In this document: positions 25,401-34,163 of the stretch, in pieces
Layout of the letters: each line of letters starts with the position of its first letter
How positions within the stretch are numbered: the first letter of the stretch is position 1
From: Bacteroidales bacterium
Lineage (GTDB): Bacteria; Bacteroidota; Bacteroidia; Bacteroidales; P3
Reading direction: 5' to 3'
DNA: 46,945 nt
Assembly (NCBI GenBank): GCA_017448185.1
Contig: JAFSLX010000069.1
Coordinates: 1-46,945 of the forward strand
Position numbers and translations under genes: made by a program
The notes under the pieces: generated by a model
Told to the model about the DNA's origin: nothing
The model's input: only the letters and a program-made list of their open reading frames with translations
Database searches by the model: none

Positions 25401-28400
25401 CATGGTACATGGACATGGACTGCATAGTGCAGATAACCTGTAAACACGGGTGGTGTAATTCCCTCGAAATACAGATGCAGATTGTAGCAGCCATCAAATG
25501 CATTCTGACCTATGGAAGTCACCGTGCCGGGGACATGTACAGAGACCAAGTTGGAACCACTATTATTTCTATAGAATGCGCTGTCCTCAATGATAACCGT
25601 TGTTGACGGTATCACCACATCGCCGCCGTTACCGATGTATTTTTTTAGGCTGGTCTTAGCCAAGTCGGAGAAAATAAAATCATCGTCGACCACTTCAGAG
25701 TTTATTGTTTCATACCATACTGTAATTGTAGTGTCACTTGTAACAATAATCGTTCGCGTTGTACTTGTATCTCCGTCACCCCAACCAGCAAACACAGACC
25801 CCTCACTGGCTACGGCCGTAAGAGTGAATGATTGCCCATATTGCACGTCATGAAATGTGCCGCCACCCCATGTTGATCCGTGTCCATTACCAGCATGATT
25901 GACAGAGAATGTATATGTGGTATCGACTTTTACAAACACGGCTGTTAGTGTTGTGTCACTAGAAATAATCAGTGAACGTGGATTGTATAGATTTCCATCA
26001 CTCCAATTACTAAACCTAAATCCCGGCTTTGCTGTTGCAGTCAAAGTAGTATTGCTATCACAACTCACCACACTATACACAGTGCCAAATGCATTGTTGT
26101 TTGGCAAAAAAGAATAGTTATATGCAATGTTAAGGAGGGAACCCCGTATGAAAGACGATTTTTCGCTCCATCCTGTAGCGTTTTGATAATCTGACACATT
26201 GTTACATGGAACACAAATCATTGCCAGATGTGTTGCTAGAAATGTGTTATTTCCGAGAGAGGGAGGTGTCGTTGCGTGACAATATATATATGTCAAGTCC
26301 CTGCATGCCCAGAAAGCCCAGTCTCCAATAGTCGCTATTGTACTGGGGATTGTCAATGACGAAAAGCTATCATAGGAGAATGCATAATTGCCAATTGACG
26401 TAACAGAATCACCCAAATTCACAGAAGACAGACTGCTGCAAGCATAAAAAGCATAGTCGCCAATCTGTTTTACAGAATTAGGAATAGCTATTGAGGTAAT
26501 CCCTCTGCAACCAGAGAATGCATCACTACCGATGGAAAATATTGTATTGGGAATTATTGTATTTTTACATCCTATAATCAATTCATTTATGTCTGTTTGT
26601 ATTATAGCATTACAATTGTCTCGACTATCATAGTTAATGTTACCACTTTCAACGACAATAGAAGCCAAATTCCTACAATTCCCGAATGCATGGTGGCCAA
26701 TAGATGTGACTGAGTTTGGAATGGTCACAGAGGTTAATCCATCACAGCCGCTAAAAGCACCTAGGCCAATTGATGTAACAGAATTTGGTATGTGTATCGA
26801 GGTTAATTCGACACATTCAACGAATGCTCCATTGCCAATAGATGTTACAGTATTAGGAATAATAGTGTTTTTACATCCAACAATTAACTCATTTATGTCA
26901 GTTCGGATAAGGGCATTACAATTGTTACGACTGTCATAATTTGTATTTCCATCCTGAACAGTAATTAAAGTAAGTCCAGTACAGTATCCAAACGCAGAAT
27001 AGCCTATTGAGGTAACTGAACTTGGAATGGTTAATGATGTTAAGTTACTACAGCAATAAAAAGAATTTGGCTCAATGGATGTAACAGAATTGGGAATAAT
27101 AACGGATGTTAGAGAGCCACAATAGCAGAACGCACCGTGTCCTATTGTTATCACAGAATTAGGAATTTCAACAGAGGTTAGACCTGCACAAGAATAGAAT
27201 GCCCATTTACCGATATAGTTCACGGAAGTTGGGATGTAAACAGACGTAATGTTGCGTTGTCCAAAAAATGCAGAATCCTCAATGATAACTGTTGTCGACG
27301 GTATCACCACGTCGCCGCCATTGCCGATGTATTTTTTCAGGCGGGACTTGGCGGCATCGGAGAAGATAAAGTCACCGTCGACAACCTCGGTGTTTTCTTG
27401 CTCAAAAATGGCCGTAATCGTGGTGTCGCTTGTCACAATGACGGTGCGAGGATTGTCTGTGTTGCCATCGTTCCAGCCCAAGAAGACATGACCATCGTTG
27501 GGATATGCCTCAATGGTAACTGTTTCGCCGTAAGTCACAATGTTTGTGTCGGCAAAAGAGACCCAGCCGTAATCCTCGTTGTTGCTTAATGCGGTAATTG
27601 TATACCAAGGTATGGTCTCGAAAATGGCCGTAATCGTGGTGTCGCCGGTCAGGTGGACAGTACGAGGATTGTCAGTTACACTGTCGCTCCAACCAGCCAA
27701 ATAGTAACCATCGTTGGCAGTGGCAGTCACTCTGATGTTGCTGTCGCAGTCCACCTCGCCAACACTGACTGTTCCCATCGTTTCGTTGTTGGAAACAAAG
27801 CTGTAGCTGTAATCCATATAAGCCATTCCTTGTATGCGCGAGGCATAGCTGCTCCAACTTGTGGCGTTTTGATAAGCACTGACCGAGCCGCAGGGCACGT
27901 AGATGGGGCAATAATAGTTAAAAACATACGAGCCCAATGTGGGTGGAGTGGTGGCTTCGCAGTACACCGAGGTCAGGCCGCTGCAACCATTGAAGGCCCA
28001 GTTGCCGATGGAAGTGACCGAGTTGGGAATGGTCACCGAGGTCAGGCCGCTGCAACCAGAGAAGGCTTGGTCGCCGATGGTAGTGACCGAGTTGGGGATG
28101 GTCACCGAGGTCAGGCCGCTGCAACCAGAGAAGGCATGGTCGACGATGTAAGTGACCGAGTTGGGGATGGTCACCGAGGTCAGGCTGCTGCAATCCAGGA
28201 ATGCCCAGTCGCCGATGGAAGTGACCGAGTTGGGGATGTTCACCGAGGTCAGGCCGCTGCAACCATCGAAGGCATAGTCACCGATGGAAGTGACCGAGTT
28301 GGGGATGGTCACCGAGGTCAGGCCGCTGCAACCTCCGAAGGCAGCGCGGCTGATGGAAGTGACCGAGTTGGGGATGGTCACCGAGGTCAGACCGCTGCAA

Positions 28401-29236
28401 TAAGAGAAGGCAGAGTTGCCGATGGAAGTGACCGAGTTGGGGATGGTCACCGAGGTCAGGCCGCTGCAACCTCCGAAGGCATAGGGACCGATGGCGGTCA
28501 CAGTGTTGGGAATAACGGTGCTGTTGCAACCTTGAATCAGCAGGTTAAGGTCGGTCTGGATGATGGCGTTGCAGTTGTCGCGGCTGTCGTAGTGCGTATT
28601 GCCTGCTTCCACCACAATGGTGGTCAGGCCGCTGCAACCACGGAAGGCACCGTTGCCGATGGAAGTGACCGAGTTGGGAATGGTCACCGAGGTCAGGCCG
28701 CTGCAATAAGAGAAGGCATATTCGGCGATGAAAGTGACCGAGTTGGGGATGGTCAACGAGGTCAGGCCGCTGCAACCAGAGAAGGCACCGCTGCCGATGG
28801 AAGTGACCGAGTTGGGGATGGTCACCGAGGTCAGGCTGCTGCAATCCTGGAAGGCCAAGTCGCCGATGTAAGTGACCGAGCCACCGATGGTCACCGAGGT
28901 CAGGCCGCTGCAACCATTGAAGGCATAACTGCCGATGGAAGTGACCGAGCCACCGATGGTCACCGAGGTCAGGCCAGTGCAACCATCGAAGGCATAGTTG
29001 CCGATGGAAGTGACTGCATACTTGGTGCCGTTGTTCTCCACGCTGTCGGGAATCACCACGTCGCCAGTTACATAGCTGTAATAGTTGACATTCACAGGAT
29101 TGACAACTCTCACGCCATTCTCTTGAATGGTGTAGAACAGCGTCTTGCCCTGGTAGGTATAGCTGAAATCGTAAGCAAAGACATTTTGCCCCATTGCCAG
29201 TAAAGTGGCAACTAAAAGGAATAATCTTTTCTTCAT
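19445..29236 (-). CDS. Giant T9SS-secreted surface protein with BspA-like LRRs, GEVED and FN3 modules and an HDTT-repeat stalk
   Basis: About 3263 residues from Met 29236 (signal peptide [21 protein letters not shown]; an upstream Met at 29281 would precede it). Order: LRR_5/BspA-like repeats of 23 residues (about 73-430); InlB-like repeats with [22 protein letters not shown]; a second, AT-rich LRR block (about 620-1010); more InlB-like repeats and a short LRR; a GEVED domain; fibronectin-III modules alternating with two choice-of-anchor-J-like domains ([12 protein letters not shown]); a second GEVED; a GDGWNG domain; a low-complexity stalk of HDTT, TLTEYV and TYVDV motifs (about 2791-3188); and a C-terminal sorting domain (about 3190-3263, ending [18 protein letters not shown]). 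It is likely exported by Sec, then T9SS, and anchored at the surface as an adhesin. Architecture is clear; ligand unknown. Confidence 0.9.
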   Translation of the reverse strand: MKKRLFLLVATLLAMGQNVFAYDFSYTYQGKTLFYTIQENGVRVVNPVNVNYYSYVTGDVVIPDSVENNGTKYAVTSIGNYAFDGCTGLTSVTIGGSVTSIGSYAFNGCSGLTSVTIGGSVTYIGDLAFQDCSSLTSVTIPNSVTSIGSGAFSGCSGLTSLTIPNSVTFIAEYAFSYCSGLTSVTIPNSVTSIGNGAFRGCSGLTTIVVEAGNTHYDSRDNCNAIIQTDLNLLIQGCNSTVIPNTVTAIGPYAFGGCSGLTSVTIPNSVTSIGNSAFSYCSGLTSVTIPNSVTSISRAAFGGCSGLTSVTIPNSVTSIGDYAFDGCSGLTSVNIPNSVTSIGDWAFLDCSSLTSVTIPNSVTYIVDHAFSGCSGLTSVTIPNSVTTIGDQAFSGCSGLTSVTIPNSVTSIGNWAFNGCSGLTSVYCEATTPPTLGSYVFNYYCPIYVPCGSVSAYQNATSWSSYASRIQGMAYMDYSYSFVSNNETMGTVSVGEVDCDSNIRVTATANDGYYLAGWSDSVTDNPRTVHLTGDTTITAIFETIPWYTITALSNNEDYGWVSFADTNIVTYGETVTIEAYPNDGHVFLGWNDGNTDNPRTVIVTSDTTITAIFEQENTEVVDGDFIFSDAAKSRLKKYIGNGGDVVIPSTTVIIEDSAFFGQRNITSVYIPTSVNYIGKWAFYSCAGLTSVEIPNSVITIGHGAFCYCGSLTSVIIPNSVTSIEPNSFYCCSNLTSLTIPSSVTSIGYSAFGYCTGLTLITVQDGNTNYDSRNNCNALIRTDINELIVGCKNTIIPNTVTSIGNGAFVECVELTSIHIPNSVTSIGLGAFSGCDGLTSVTIPNSVTSIGHHAFGNCRNLASIVVESGNINYDSRDNCNAIIQTDINELIIGCKNTIIPNTIFSIGSDAFSGCRGITSIAIPNSVKQIGDYAFYACSSLSSVNLGDSVTSIGNYAFSYDSFSSLTIPSTIATIGDWAFWACRDLTYIYCHATTPPSLGNNTFLATHLAMICVPCNNVSDYQNATGWSEKSSFIRGSLLNIAYNYSFLPNNNAFGTVYSVVSCDSNTTLTATAKPGFRFSNWSDGNLYNPRSLIISSDTTLTAVFVKVDTTYTFSVNHAGNGHGSTWGGGTFHDVQYGQSFTLTAVASEGSVFAGWGDGDTSTTRTIIVTSDTTITVWYETINSEVVDDDFIFSDLAKTSLKKYIGNGGDVVIPSTTVIIEDSAFYRNNSGSNLVSVHVPGTVTSIGQNAFDGCYNLHLYFEGITPPVFTGYLHYAVHVHVPCQALSAYQSSNNWRQYVNRNIVGVVDSTFDYSYTFISSNDLMGTIQVGELDCDSNIAATATPYDGYVFAGWSDGDTDNPRTVHLTGDTTITAIFEAIPWFSVTAVANDSTYGWVEGGTDSVLAGETVTIQAYPYNGHQFISWSDGDTDNPRNIHLTSDTTILAIFEAIPSYSVVAVANDSTYGWVEGGTDSVLAGETVTLWAYPNEGYNFVSWNDGSTDNPRYVTVTTDTVLTAYFDENTYCTPNPTSRDNQGLTGIAFGGMVNDSIHPQVKPFYGDYTAMQGSVAAGTMARVDITYHTGYTYGTVIWVDWNKNKVFEENEIVYGGMSTSVKPTTLTAQFYIPTTTDTGSYRMRIAGADSRFDGYVNNGTPIPDPCFTSSYAAAEDYTLVVTEPPACLGIAQIDYQDVTSNSATLVWRDENTDPVTYSIYNMADRSLIAENISDTSYEVTSLQSNTVYSFGVGVNCPNGDSISLATVTFRTECGTISSLPWTEGFEDVPNVSNPMPYCWVRNSSAATYSYYPYVNSTASFARSGSRSLYFVASTAANYPDTMMAILPEVDTMVHSMSGNRTVFYARMGSTTDDKQVYVGTMSDPYDRETFTKIDSVMVSGTEYTRFTVPMTRATDPYVALMVLKGNGSVYIDDLILEEMPSCLEVTDLTVEEVTSDAVTLTWNDEGNTGATYTVYDMTTGEMLSSGVEEMTYTVTGLEPNTAYTFGVQVNCAGGDNAPEIITIETRTECIPISSLPWTEDFEDVPNVSNPMPYCWARNSSAATYSDYPYVNSTASYARSGSRSLYFYCTTSANYPDTMMAILPEVDTETYPMYGNRITFYAQMANTNYDNQVYIGTMSDPSDRATFSAVDSVTVSGTEYTRFTVPLTETTDPYVALMVLKGTGNVYIDDLTLEEKPSCPDIHHLALVSQTASSATIAWSDNGAGAYEVETRQGDSVLFSTTVTDTATTIEGLELDNDYEVYVRAVCDSNYGEWSNALNVHIGYCEPNPSSRDKQGLIGIAFGGMVNDSIHPQTAPFYGDYTAMQGSVAAGTTASIDITYATGYTYGTVIWVDWDGSMSFDNDEIVWSGMSTNANPTTLNASFYIPTNTDTGSYRMRIAGADSKFDRFVNNGTPIPSSCFSSTYSVAEDYTLVVTEAPSCLAVTDLTVEEVTDNSVALIWTDEMNSGAQYTIYNMNDSTVVGATNGGTTHIVTDLEALTAYTLGVQAVCEGTPSVEITTVSVTTDCPGERCEVGIYAADSYGDGWNGNYINAMQNGIDVGAYTMANRNLKNTYIYDTAVLSVCVGMPVEFKWVKGSYAQETSFEIVNANDELVYAVSNGNTLNNGEMFFSMDSCNAQPVVSYDTVYMTACDSFVWNDSTYIESGIYSYENSSISVSVLYLTVNHSTSVAINDTAMESYTWGDSIYTESGDYIQSWQGGNGCDSTMTLHLTVIKACQVAAVSSDSTLGSVMGGGTFHTGDVATLYAIAGTGSIFSGWSTGGTANPLLLTVTGDITVVANFSDATAMQPDTLLVHDTTIITQVDTLTLTDTVTLTEYVDVHDTTYVDVYIHDTTTVVDTVTLTEYVPVHDTTYVDVHDTTYVDVYVHDTTIVIQVDTLTLTDTVTLTEYVEVHDTTVVTDTVTLTEYVNVHDTTYVDVFVHDTTYIDVPYAVHDTTIVTLIDTVVNTVFDTTIVTDTVTLTEYVPVHDTTIVSLTDTLTLTDTLTLTDTVTLTEYVSVHDTTYIDVYVPVHDTTYINVPYPVHDTTFIAVHDTTVILDTLTLTEYVHDTTVVDNYIHDTTTVYDTMTLTEYVHDTTIIAADTLYLTEYVHDTTVVDNYIYDTITNTEYVYITDTVTNTEYVYDTTVLIQTDTVVVDNYITDTLTVTDTIVVDNYLTDTLYLWDTLYLTDTVYIHDTVYIHDSVGVDDVATVNYTVYATGAQIVVEGDFDGQVVLYDVNGRVLAVKRNDLGTIKFDVAASGAYLIKVGNHPARKIVVVR
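19672..20865 (-). repeat. HDTT/TLTEYV low-complexity stalk repeat
   Basis: About 1.2 kb of degenerate DNA repeats encode roughly 398 residues built almost only from Val, Thr, Asp, Tyr, His, Leu and Ile, in recurring words [25 protein letters not shown] and VVDNYI. Cys, Lys, Arg and Gly are almost absent. It lies directly before the T9SS sorting domain. Confidence 0.9.
25591..27396 (-). repeat. AT-rich cassette flanked by direct repeats inside the giant gene
   Basis: Near-identical ~110-bp sequences at 25591-25703 and 27283-27396 each encode the module [20 protein letters not shown]. They lie 1692 bases apart, a multiple of three. The DNA between them encodes LRRs and InlB-like repeats and is visibly AT-richer (about 26100-27280) than the rest of the gene. 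Confidence 0.75.
27950..29020 (-). repeat. Homogenised 69-bp LRR array
   Basis: About fifteen tandem 69-bp units (23 codons; consensus [20 protein letters not shown] plus LTS), many differing by only a few bases. Exact 69-base spacing of the word GACCGAGTTGGG is seen at 28085, 28154, 28223, 28292, 28361 and 28430. One irregular segment at about 28480-28620 encodes a non-LRR bulge ([20 protein letters not shown]). Confidence 0.92.
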
Positions 29237-29281
29237 GATGTTTATTGTTAAAATGTTAATATTTCCGTTCAATAAACACAT

Positions 29282-29536
29282 AAAAAAGAAGCGCGGGTTA
29301 AGTACTCTTGCTTATCCCGCTCGTTTAGGCCTTCGCATTGCCCGTTAATGAAGAATAAGCAATGCCGAAGCCCACGCATATTGGAACATACAGATATATG
29401 TTACCAAACCATGGGACGAGGAACATTGCGTTATTGCGACATTAACGTTGGAGTTTGCGAAGTTCAAACGAGCCGCAGATAAACGCCGTTACAACGTCTT
29501 TCTTATATGTCTGCCGTTTCGTTTGAAACGACGGTG
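29282..29536 (-). ncRNA. Candidate structured RNA or regulatory leader upstream of the giant gene
   Basis: A transcript from the promoter at 29537 would hold several helices. P1 pairs 29519-29527 with 29463-29471 (9 bp) and P2 pairs 29510-29514 with 29475-29479. A third arm has CCCA..UGG..AACAUA paired to UAUGUU..CCA..UGGG (about 29370-29425). A 13-bp arm pairs 29359-29373 with 29328-29341, and a final stem 29311-29320/29293-29302 is followed by U6: an intrinsic terminator. The first bases can instead form a local hairpin CGTTTC-gttt-GAAACG (29515-29530), which excludes P1. The promoter-to-terminator layout recalls the Rfam Bacteroidales-1 RNA (a 6S-like candidate), but I cannot confirm this. 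An attenuator for the giant gene is the alternative. Confidence 0.6.
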
Positions 29537-29567
29537 CAAAGATACGAAGTTTTCCCGATTCAACAAA
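29537..29567 (-). promoter_or_regulatory. Strong Bacteroidetes-type promoter of the candidate RNA / giant gene
   Basis: On the minus strand TTTG (29564-29567), exactly 19 bases, TATCTTTG (29537-29544): the best consensus match in the window. Transcription should start near 29530. Confidence 0.85.
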
Positions 29568-29643
29568 AATAATTTTTAATACCGACCAAAACGAAACGCC
29601 CCGAAGGATGCTTCGAGGCGTTTCGTCTGTTGCAATTTTTCTA

Positions 29644-32600
29644 TTATTTGAAAGCGTTCTCGCTGAGGCCGTGGCCACTGAGAGCGAGGTCCTTCATGTA
29701 GCCGGGCACCTCGCGGCCGAGGTACTTGTCGACATAGAGCTTCGCCAAGTACTGACCCAGCATGAAGCCGTGGCCACGCAGGCCGGTCAAGAGGCCCACC
29801 TCGGGGTCGACAATGTAGCGCGGCTCGGTGTAGCGGCCGGCCCAGCAGGCCAGGAAGCTCACCTCCTTGAGGTTGGGCAGCCACTCGGCAAACACCTGAC
29901 TGACAATCTCGAGGAATTCCTTGCTGTTGTACTTGATGTTCTGGCGCGTCTCGTAGGCATCGGTGTCGGGACTGGCGCAGCCGATAATCTGGCCGGTATG
30001 CTCGAACTGCTGTCCATAGACGGCGCTGAAGCCCTTGTAGTGGCGACGGTCGATAATCATGTCGAGTGCACCGCCGTTGGGACCCATCAAGGGCAGACGG
30101 CGAGTGATGAAGGCCTGGTGCTTGACCGGATAGAGGCCCGTGTCGATGCCGAGCATGTCGGTGAACTTCTCGGCACCCCAGCCCATGGCGTTGACAAAGT
30201 GGCCGCAGGTGTATTCTATATATTTACCCTCGTGGTTGCGCACCAGGGCAACGACCTTGTCGTCCTTGCGCCAGACGGAGAGCAGTTCGCAGTCCTCATA
30301 GTAGCGGCCGCCGAGCGACACGCCGATGCCGCGGATATAGTCAATCACACGGCCAGGCGTGGCCTGCCAGCAGTCGCGGGTGATGAGGGCGTGGCTGTAG
30401 GTGTCGCGGGTGTCGTCCCAGAGGGGCGAAATCTCTTTCTTGAAGTCCTTGCGGTCAATCATGTAGGCATCGCTCCAGGCACGGCTGGCATCGAGGGCAC
30501 GGTAGGTGGCGTCGTCGTGGACGAGGTTCACATAGTGCGTGGGCTTGTAGTTGATATTGTGCACCTTCTGTATGCCCTTGAATATCTCATGGCTGTGCTG
30601 TGCAATGTCGGCAATGTCGGGGTTGCTGAATGCCGGACGGCCGCCGCCGATGTTGCGCCACGAAGCGCCGCGGCTCCAGTTCACCATCACAGGCTTCAAG
30701 CCGGCCTCCGAGAAATAGCGGAATAGGCCGCTACCGGCAATACCGCCACCGGCGATAAACACCTTCACCTCCTCGTGCTGCACGTCGTTGCCCTTCGGGA
30801 AGACATAAACCTCCTTGCGGCCCTCGGTATAGACATCGCCAAGCGAGACCTGGTTGCTCAGGGGTGCACGCGGAGTGGCCTCGCCGGTCACCTCGATGCC
30901 GTGGGCACGCAGCACCTGACGGGCACGGGCAATGCAGCGTTTGCCGCGGCAGGGGCCCATACCCATGCGGGTGATGTGCTTCAGCTCGTCGACCGAGATA
31001 TACTTGCGGTCGCCCACCACGTCGATGAGCTGCTGCTCGGTGATGTCCTCGCAGTGGCAGATATAGGTCTCGCCCTCAACGGGACGGAGCGGCTTCATAT
31101 TCAGCGGCTCGGGATAGCGGTCTTTGGCAATAAAGCCCTTCACGTCGGTCATCTGGCCGTCGACCTGGGCCACGAAGACGCGGGCCACATTGGTCTTATT
31201 GTCTTTCTTGAGGACCTTCTCCACCTTGCCTTCGCCTATCTTCCGGCCGTTGTTGTCGACCAGATAGACCTCGGCACCGTCGGCCACCTCGTATTCGATG
31301 GGCAGGAAGCAGATGTTCTTGGCCATGTCGTAGCCGAAGATGGCCAGGCCCGGGCAGTGGTTGACACAGGCCATGCAGCCGATGCACTTGTTGTAGTCGA
31401 CCGTCGGTGTACTGCTGGTGGTGGGCTTGCTGATGGCCCCCTGCGGACAGCTGAAGGTGCAGGGGTTGCAGGCGAAGCCATAGAGGCAGTCGAGCTGCAC
31501 AAAGGGCTTCACGGCCATGCGCTCGGCGGTGGGCAGGTTGGGCTTTTCGAGCAGGCGCACGGGGTGCTGCTGCGAGTCGATATACTGGCGCGAGATGTCG
31601 AGATACTCGTCGTAGTCGAAGCGCAGGCCCATGTTCTGGGCAATCTCGTAGGCCGCCTGACGGCCACGGAGCACGGCGCTGGTACCCTCGCCGATGCGGA
31701 CGGCGTCGCCCACACCATACACCTGATGGCCAAACAGTTCCTTGCCCTTCACCAGCAGCTGGTTGTCGGGCACGAGGCCGGTGCAGATATTGATGATGTC
31801 GATATCGTCGATGATTTGCTCGGTGCCGGAGATGGCCTTGAAGTTCTCGCACTTGGCGATGACGGCACCTGTGATGCCGGTATAATCCTTATTGGGGATG
31901 GCGCGCACCAGCGTGTAGCCCGTCATGATGGGGATGCCGAGGCGGCGCACACGGTTGGCCTGCACGGGGAAGCCACCCTCGCGCGGCATGGCCTCGATGA
32001 TGGCCTTGATGGTGGCACCGGCCTGCATGCCCTGATACGAGGTGAGGTAGCCGATGTTGCCGGCACCCACCGTCAACACACGCTTGCCAAGCAGCGTATG
32101 TTCCTGATTCATCATCTTCTGGAACACGGCGGCGGTGTACACGCCCGGCACATCGTCGTTCTCGAAAGCCGGCATGAACGGCACGGCACCGGTGGCCACC
32201 ACCAGGTGCTGCGCGTCGACATAGGCCATGTCGCCACTGACGATGTTCTTGATGGCCAGCCTCGGACCCTCGAGGATGTCCCAAACCGTATAGTTCAGCA
32301 GGATACCCTCCTGACTGTCGCCGGCCAGCGTCTTGGCGATGTCGAAACCGCGCATGCCGCCGTACTTCTTCTCGCGTTCGAAGAAGAAGAACTGGTGGGT
32401 CTGCATGTTGAACTGGCCGCCGATACGGGCGTTGTTGTCAATCACCAGGCAGTCGATGCCGAACTTCCGCAACTGTTCGCGGCAGGCCAGACCCGCCGGG
32501 CCGGCACCGATGATGGCCACGGTGGTCTTATATATCGTAAGCACCTTTTCGTCTTCCTGTCGGGCAGGAGCATCGAAGGTAACACCCGGAAGGTCAGCCT

Positions 32601-32886
32601 CGTGGGCGATGAGACGAACCTCGCGCACCCCGTCGACCGGCGTGATGCAGATGCGGCGCACCTTGCCGTCGACCAGCATCTCACAAGCCCCGCACTTGCC
32701 GATACCGCACTCCAACGAGCGGTTGCGGCCGTCAAGGCTATGGCTGTGCACCGGGAAACCAGCCTCGTGCAACGCCTTGGCTATCGTATAGCCCTTGCGG
32801 CCCTGCACTTTCTGCCCATTAAATAAAAACTCCACCATCTCGGTCTGGGGGATGTCAAGAATTGGATGACTCTCGATCTTGTACAT
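29644..32886 (-). CDS. Fused FAD/iron-sulfur oxidoreductase (HcnABC / sarcosine-oxidase-like three-in-one)
   Basis: 1080 residues. Order: a plant-type [2Fe-2S] domain (Cys60, 65, 68, 80 in CGIGKCGAC); a NAD(P)/FAD disulfide-oxidoreductase-type module with GAGPAGLACREQL from about 120 and a second dinucleotide site at VGAGNIG; a 4Fe-4S ferredoxin segment (ACNPCTFSCP near 478, KCIGCMACVNHCPG near 500); a BFD-like [2Fe-2S] domain (ICHCEDIT near 609, GPCRGKRC near 646); and a DAO/GlpD-type FAD domain from about 706 (IAGGGIAGSG). These parts are normally separate subunits of D-amino-acid, proline, opine or sarcosine dehydrogenases and cyanide synthase. It probably oxidises an amino or N-methyl compound and passes electrons through the clusters; the substrate is unknown. 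It has its own promoter. Confidence 0.85.
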   Translation of the reverse strand: MYKIESHPILDIPQTEMVEFLFNGQKVQGRKGYTIAKALHEAGFPVHSHSLDGRNRSLECGIGKCGACEMLVDGKVRRICITPVDGVREVRLIAHEADLPGVTFDAPARQEDEKVLTIYKTTVAIIGAGPAGLACREQLRKFGIDCLVIDNNARIGGQFNMQTHQFFFFEREKKYGGMRGFDIAKTLAGDSQEGILLNYTVWDILEGPRLAIKNIVSGDMAYVDAQHLVVATGAVPFMPAFENDDVPGVYTAAVFQKMMNQEHTLLGKRVLTVGAGNIGYLTSYQGMQAGATIKAIIEAMPREGGFPVQANRVRRLGIPIMTGYTLVRAIPNKDYTGITGAVIAKCENFKAISGTEQIIDDIDIINICTGLVPDNQLLVKGKELFGHQVYGVGDAVRIGEGTSAVLRGRQAAYEIAQNMGLRFDYDEYLDISRQYIDSQQHPVRLLEKPNLPTAERMAVKPFVQLDCLYGFACNPCTFSCPQGAISKPTTSSTPTVDYNKCIGCMACVNHCPGLAIFGYDMAKNICFLPIEYEVADGAEVYLVDNNGRKIGEGKVEKVLKKDNKTNVARVFVAQVDGQMTDVKGFIAKDRYPEPLNMKPLRPVEGETYICHCEDITEQQLIDVVGDRKYISVDELKHITRMGMGPCRGKRCIARARQVLRAHGIEVTGEATPRAPLSNQVSLGDVYTEGRKEVYVFPKGNDVQHEEVKVFIAGGGIAGSGLFRYFSEAGLKPVMVNWSRGASWRNIGGGRPAFSNPDIADIAQHSHEIFKGIQKVHNINYKPTHYVNLVHDDATYRALDASRAWSDAYMIDRKDFKKEISPLWDDTRDTYSHALITRDCWQATPGRVIDYIRGIGVSLGGRYYEDCELLSVWRKDDKVVALVRNHEGKYIEYTCGHFVNAMGWGAEKFTDMLGIDTGLYPVKHQAFITRRLPLMGPNGGALDMIIDRRHYKGFSAVYGQQFEHTGQIIGCASPDTDAYETRQNIKYNSKEFLEIVSQVFAEWLPNLKEVSFLACWAGRYTEPRYIVDPEVGLLTGLRGHGFMLGQYLAKLYVDKYLGREVPGYMKDLALSGHGLSENAFK

Positions 32887-32944
32887 TGTTCAATTGTTTG
32901 AAGGTTAATAATTTGCTGCAATAGTATAGTCTATTGTACCACCG

Positions 32945-32976
32945 CAAAGGTACAAAAGATAAACAAAAAAAACAAA
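32945..32976 (-). promoter_or_regulatory. Promoter of the fused oxidoreductase
   Basis: Minus strand TTTG (32973-32976), 20 bases, TACCTTTG (32945-32952), predicting transcription from about 32938, 50 nt before the start codon. Confidence 0.78.
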
Positions 32977-33048
32977 TATTTTTTCTATCGCACTAAAAAA
33001 CAGCGCCTCGCAATAGCCACCAGGGCTGCTGGGCAGTTGTTGCGCGGT

Positions 33049-33108
33049 CGTTGTTCAGTCGTTGTTCAGTGTTTGACTGAACAACGACTGAACAACGGCT
33101 GAACAACG
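33049..33108 (-). repeat. 11-bp iterated palindrome, copy 3
   Basis: On the plus strand: CGTTGTTCAGT twice (33049-33059, 33060-33070), loop GTTTG (33071-33075), ACTGAACAACG twice (33076-33097), then GCTGAACAACG (33098-33108). Read on the minus strand it has the same order as copies 1 and 2: CAGC-variant unit first, two CAGT units, loop CAAAC, two complementary units, then a promoter. Confidence 0.95.
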
Positions 33109-33154
33109 AACGCAGGGCCGAAGTACAAGTCAAATAAATACAGGGGACTGAATG

Positions 33155-33631
33155 TCAGCGTGTAACATTGGCAGCCACGGTGCGCATGGTGCCATAGCTG
33201 TGGAGCATGGCGGAGTGCCATTCGTCGGGCGAGAACCAGCAACCGCCGGTGATGCCTTCCTCGAGCTGCGGCACCACTTCGGGCTTGCCGTCGGCCCGCA
33301 TGGCGAACCACGAGGTCTGCTTCAGGTGCCAGCCGCCGTAGAGGTTGTAGATGTGGTAGGTTTTGGTGGGTTGCGGGTTGCGGGTTGCGGGTAGCACTTT
33401 GAGGCCGGTCTCCTCCTCGACTTCGCGGAGGGCGGCCTGCAGAAGGGTTTCGCCAAGTTCGACTTTGCCTTTGGGCAGGTCGTAGCGGCCGTTGCGAACG
33501 ATGGCGAGGAGCGACCCGTCGGAGGCCTCGACGACTCCGCCGGCGGCACGCACATAGCGCATGCGGCGCTTGAGCAGACGCAGAAAGCAGAGAGGGACGT
33601 TGAAGGTGTGACGACGGTAGGATAGTTTCAT
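33155..33631 (-). CDS. NUDIX hydrolase
   Basis: 158 residues. Nudix enzymes hydrolyse nucleoside diphosphates linked to another moiety. The Nudix box is complete at residues 55-77 (GKVELGETLLQAALREVEEE, then TGL): Gly55, Glu61, Arg69, Glu70, Glu73, Glu74, Gly76, so Mg binding should be intact. The start, VRAAGGVVEASDGSLLAIVR, is typical of the MutT/diadenosine-polyphosphate group; the substrate is not readable. Residues about 80-87 (PATRNPQP) are encoded by a 7-bp iterated word and look like an insert. The ATG overlaps the lipoprotein stop (ATGA), so the two genes are coupled. Confidence 0.9.
   Translation of the reverse strand: MKLSYRRHTFNVPLCFLRLLKRRMRYVRAAGGVVEASDGSLLAIVRNGRYDLPKGKVELGETLLQAALREVEEETGLKVLPATRNPQPTKTYHIYNLYGGWHLKQTSWFAMRADGKPEVVPQLEEGITGGCWFSPDEWHSAMLHSYGTMRTVAANVTR
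33371..33394 (-). repeat. 7-bp iterated insert in the NUDIX gene
   Basis: GCGGGTT is repeated about three times on the plus strand; on the coding strand it reads PATRNPQP in frame, just after the Nudix box. Confidence 0.65.
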
Positions 33632-34092
33632 TGCAGTCCGAATTTGAGGATTTCACGGTTGTTGCTGTAGAGTGTCATGTTGTTGCCCTCGACGGTCATA
33701 CGGTTGGCCTTGCGCAGCAGGCCGAGGTAACGCTGCTCGGCGTTCATGGCCGGATCGGGACAAAAGAGGTCGGATGATTGCAGGTTGAGTATGGAAAGCT
33801 GTGCATTGAGCAACTTGTAGCCAGCCGAATAGGTATTGCAGGAGGTGCGGCCTTTGAGGGTGCCGGCCTCGGGGTTGAAGCTGATGGTGATGGCATCGTC
33901 GGTAGGTTTCAACTCGCGGCCGTTGATGGCGGTGAGCTGCCACACCTGCTCTTTATCGAGGTGGATGGCGATCGGCGCAGTGTGCACGGCTTTCGCCGCA
34001 TCGGCCGTTCTGGCGGTACCTTTGCAACCCATTATCAAACAGGTTGCCATGACGATTGCCGACAGGTGGAATATGTTTTTGTTGAAAATCAT
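33628..34092 (-). CDS. META/HslJ-like lipoprotein
   Basis: 154 residues from Met 34092. The N-terminus MIFNKNIFHLSAIVMATCLI followed by MGC is a lipoprotein signal peptide with lipobox LIMGC, so the protein is likely anchored in a periplasm-facing or outer membrane. The mature part is a META domain: VWQLTAINGRELKPTDDAIT, FNPEAGTLKGRTSCNTYSAG, then TLYSNNREILKFGLQ. HslJ, a member, is linked to novobiocin resistance and heat shock; most members are uncharacterised. Residues KLLNAQLSILNLQSS lie where META proteins usually have a short loop and are encoded by an iterated-like word. Longer in-frame starts up to 34236 read through the divergent gene and were rejected. Confidence 0.8.
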   Translation of the reverse strand: MIFNKNIFHLSAIVMATCLIMGCKGTARTADAAKAVHTAPIAIHLDKEQVWQLTAINGRELKPTDDAITISFNPEAGTLKGRTSCNTYSAGYKLLNAQLSILNLQSSDLFCPDPAMNAEQRYLGLLRKANRMTVEGNNMTLYSNNREILKFGLQ

Positions 34093-34096
34093 TTTG

Positions 34097-34104
34097 CAAA
34101 AGTA
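34097..34104 (-). promoter_or_regulatory. Candidate -7 element very close to the lipoprotein start
   Basis: TACTTTTG on the minus strand fits TAnnTTTG but ends only 4 bases before the ATG at 34092, which would give an almost leaderless mRNA. No TTTG box lies 19-21 bases upstream. Confidence 0.35.
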
Positions 34105-34163
34105 CGAAAAAAAATTGAAAATGGAATACGATTTCGACGAGAGGCGCGTTATTAAACTATTAT

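Larger units (their letters stand above)
29237..29643. other. 407-bp region between the fused oxidoreductase and the giant gene
   Basis: No protein gene. It carries a minus-strand promoter (29537-29567), a candidate structured RNA ending in a terminator (29282-29536), and about 45 bases of AT-rich leader before the giant gene's start. Confidence 0.8.

Noticed and set aside
27950..29020. CRISPR array
   Set aside because: Units of 69 bp are all coding and lack the repeat/spacer alternation.
27653..29203. Long plus-strand open frame with [16 protein letters not shown] repeats
   Set aside because: It is the antisense shadow of the homogenised LRR array; its periodicity is exactly that of the 69-bp coding repeat and it has no start context or neighbours of its own.
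30775..32826. Plus-strand open frame of 683 codons
   Set aside because: Antisense to the fused oxidoreductase, whose cysteine and FAD motifs are unmistakable.
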